From Bacteroidales bacterium (GTDB lineage: Bacteria > Bacteroidota > Bacteroidia > Bacteroidales > GCA-2748055): 7,610 nt of DNA. Shown here piece after piece: positions 6,878-7,610 of this stretch. The stretch's first letter is position 1. Each line of letters opens with the position of its first letter. The notes under the pieces are model-generated. The model searched no databases and was not told the DNA's origin. It saw only the letters and a list, made by a program, of their open reading frames with translations. Where the stretch lies: positions 1-7,610 of the forward strand of contig JAGLTY010000092.1 in assembly GCA_023135025.1 (NCBI GenBank), written 5' to 3'. Position numbers and translations under genes: made by a program.

Positions 6878-6958
6878 GTAACGTTATCCTTCAAAAGATA
6901 ACAACATAGCTAAATGGATTAAAGAACCATCTGGAGCAAAATTCAGGTGGTTTTTTTT
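6878..6958 (+). ncRNA. Candidate small RNA or attenuated leader
   Basis: The stretch between the TACATTTG promoter box and the T-tract terminator would give a transcript of about 75-80 nt. It holds a 5' hairpin GTTATC/GATAAC (6883-6888 with 6897-6902, 8-nt loop), an A-rich single-stranded middle, and the terminator hairpin. No open reading frame of useful size exists: the only ATG (6914) is followed by one codon and a stop. It could be a free small RNA controlled by the two-component system, or the terminated leader of the four-helix membrane protein gene starting at 6974. The 5' end is an estimate from the promoter box. No known RNA family was recognised. Confidence 0.4.
6921..6958 (+). terminator. 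Intrinsic terminator
   Basis: ACCATCTG (6926-6933) pairs with CAGGTGGT (6944-6951) over eight bases, including one U·G pair, around a 10-nt loop. Eight T (6951-6958) follow directly, and the preceding AAA (6921-6923) can pair with part of that tract. The wobble pair and the T tract both point to plus-strand use. It would end the response regulator/kinase mRNA and any transcript started at the 6866 box, and it lies only 15 bp before the next start codon. Confidence 0.85.
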
Positions 6959-6964
6959 ATTTTG
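6957..6964 (+). promoter_or_regulatory. Candidate -7 box for the four-helix membrane protein gene
   Basis: TTATTTTG matches TAnnTTTG at seven of eight positions, overlaps the last two bases of the terminator T tract, and lies 9 bp before the ATG at 6974. If used, it would give an almost leaderless mRNA independent of the terminator. No -33 element is clear. The same nine-base string appears before the response regulator gene. Confidence 0.3.
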
Positions 6965-6973
6965 CAACCTGTT

Positions 6974-7417
6974 ATGATCTATTCATTTGCTTTTAAGATC
7001 CATATCATCATCAGCACCATAACGCTCCTGGCCGGGATTGTAACTATTGGATTGTCCATTCAGGGGCTGATCAGGAAACGGGACTATGGCAGGGGAGATT
7101 TTGGAGTATCACTGATCTTCAACGTGGCGCTCTATTTCCAGCTGATCCTGGGATTCTTGATCTATTACCTTCTTCGATCTGCCCTGGAAGAGCCTTTATG
7201 GGAGGTGCCTGACACCCAGAATGATGCTTCTCTAAGGTTCTGGGCCATAGAACACATAGCACTGATGATCTTCGCCCTTTTCCTGACGCAGTTGGGCAGG
7301 GTCTTTATTAAGAAATCAAGAGGTCCGTTCAGGAAGTTCAGAGCCTCTATTTTCTATTTTGGAACTTCCCTGTTACTGATCCTGTTCTCGGTAGGAATGG
7401 CACTGTTTTTCAGGTAG
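6974..7417 (+). CDS. Four-helix membrane protein, resembles small Bacteroidota 'cytochrome B' family
   Basis: A 147-residue integral membrane protein with four predicted helices (about 5-33, 43-68, 88-112, 122-145) and basic loops. The pattern of a His in helix 1 (His10), a QLILGFLIYYLL-type helix 2, LRFWAIEHIALM opening helix 3 (His94), a GR exit from helix 3, and a short C-terminal helix ending in FR recalls a small family that Bacteroidota genomes often label 'cytochrome B'. That likeness is from memory of the family and heme binding is unproven. A His often seen in helix 2 of such proteins appears as Leu/Tyr here. The ATG at 6974 is preferred: a GTG at 6947 in the same frame lies inside the terminator stem and adds nine unconvincing residues. 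The gene is convergent with the isomerase-like gene, 18 bp away. Confidence 0.8.
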   Translation: MIYSFAFKIHIIISTITLLAGIVTIGLSIQGLIRKRDYGRGDFGVSLIFNVALYFQLILGFLIYYLLRSALEEPLWEVPDTQNDASLRFWAIEHIALMIFALFLTQLGRVFIKKSRGPFRKFRASIFYFGTSLLLILFSVGMALFFR

Positions 7418-7435
7418 TTCCCGCCTGATTCTGGT

Positions 7436-7610
7436 TTAATCCAGGTTGGCTTTCACATGTTCAATCATCCAGTCCACGATTTTTTCAAAATCGTAATCGG
7501 GCAATCCGTCTTCCCACTGTTCCAGTGAATAGATCCCCCTGAAGCCACCCTCCTCCATGATCCGGATACAACGGTCAAAGTCGAAGGAGGTATGCTCATA
7601 GTTTTCATCG
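7436..7610 (-). CDS. Sugar phosphate isomerase/epimerase-like protein, C-terminal part (partial)
   Basis: The last 57 codons of a minus-strand gene that starts beyond the right edge. The reading ends ...SFDFDRCIRIMEEGGFRGIYSLEQW... and WMIEHVKANLD before a TAA (7436-7438). 'DFDRCxxIxEEGGFxGxYSxEQW' followed by a terminal 'WMIxHxKxNL' helix is typical of the end of xylose-isomerase-like TIM-barrel proteins (the AP endonuclease 2 superfamily). There the Glu in the SLEQW strand belongs to the metal-binding set. The full protein would be several times longer. Substrate cannot be told from this tail, and no partner gene is visible. Confidence 0.8.
   Translation of the reverse strand, partial: DENYEHTSFDFDRCIRIMEEGGFRGIYSLEQWEDGLPDYDFEKIVDWMIEHVKANLD

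Noticed and set aside
6947..6973. GTG-initiated upstream extension of the four-helix membrane protein
   Set aside because: It begins inside the terminator stem and reads through the T tract; the residues are an artefact of that tract.
7418..7460. Possible terminator between the convergent genes (CTGG...CCAG)
   Set aside because: The stem is only about four bases with no T tract on either strand.
7476..7494. Perfect 8-bp inverted repeat ACGATTTT/AAAATCGT, terminator-like
   Set aside because: It lies inside the isomerase-like coding region (codons for YDFEKIVD) and has no T tract beyond it; a chance result of codon choice.
1..7610. CRISPR arrays, tRNA/rRNA genes, insertion sequences, phage or defence genes
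   Set aside because: None seen: no spaced repeats, no cloverleaf or rRNA-like stretch, no transposase or recombinase motifs, and coding looks uniform across the window.

Overview
The window looks like chromosomal DNA from a Bacteroidota bacterium, probably a Bacteroidales/Marinilabiliales-type lineage with roughly balanced base composition. The clues are a lipoprotein with a Cys-Asp-Lys-Asp-Asp mature end like Bacteroidota surface-export signals, a secreted Asp-box (BNR/sortilin-type) repeat protein of a kind common in that phylum, a Bacteroidota-type TAnnTTTG promoter box, weak Shine-Dalgarno signals, and a small membrane protein resembling the family labelled 'cytochrome B' in Bacteroidota. 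Species cannot be named from the sequence.

Left part (1-4817) is read on the minus strand, in the order Asp-box repeat protein (4817-2472), YfgD/ArsC-like thioredoxin-fold protein (2446-2108), surface lipoprotein with a worn-down CAP/YkwD-like domain (2059-1586), and class II fumarase fumC (1504-116). The gaps are 25, 48 and 81 bp, so partial co-transcription is possible, but the four functions form no obvious pathway. An inverted repeat lies just upstream of fumC, and two GC-rich hairpins lie downstream of it at the window edge.

Right part (4887-6835) is a plus-strand two-component operon: an OmpR/PhoB-family response regulator and a membrane sensor histidine kinase whose genes overlap by ATGA. 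It diverges from the Asp-box gene across a 69-bp intergenic region.

The most interesting stretch is 6834-6976, directly after the kinase stop codon. It holds two perfect 11-bp direct repeats (the spacing OmpR/PhoB regulators use), a perfect TAnnTTTG box 10 bp later with no good -33 element, a short hairpin, and then a strong intrinsic terminator ending in eight T. This order predicts a roughly 75-80 nt terminated transcript, either a regulator-controlled small RNA or an attenuated leader for the next gene. That gene (6974-7417) encodes a 147-residue four-helix membrane protein. The window closes with the C-terminal end of a minus-strand sugar phosphate isomerase/epimerase-like protein, convergent with the membrane protein.
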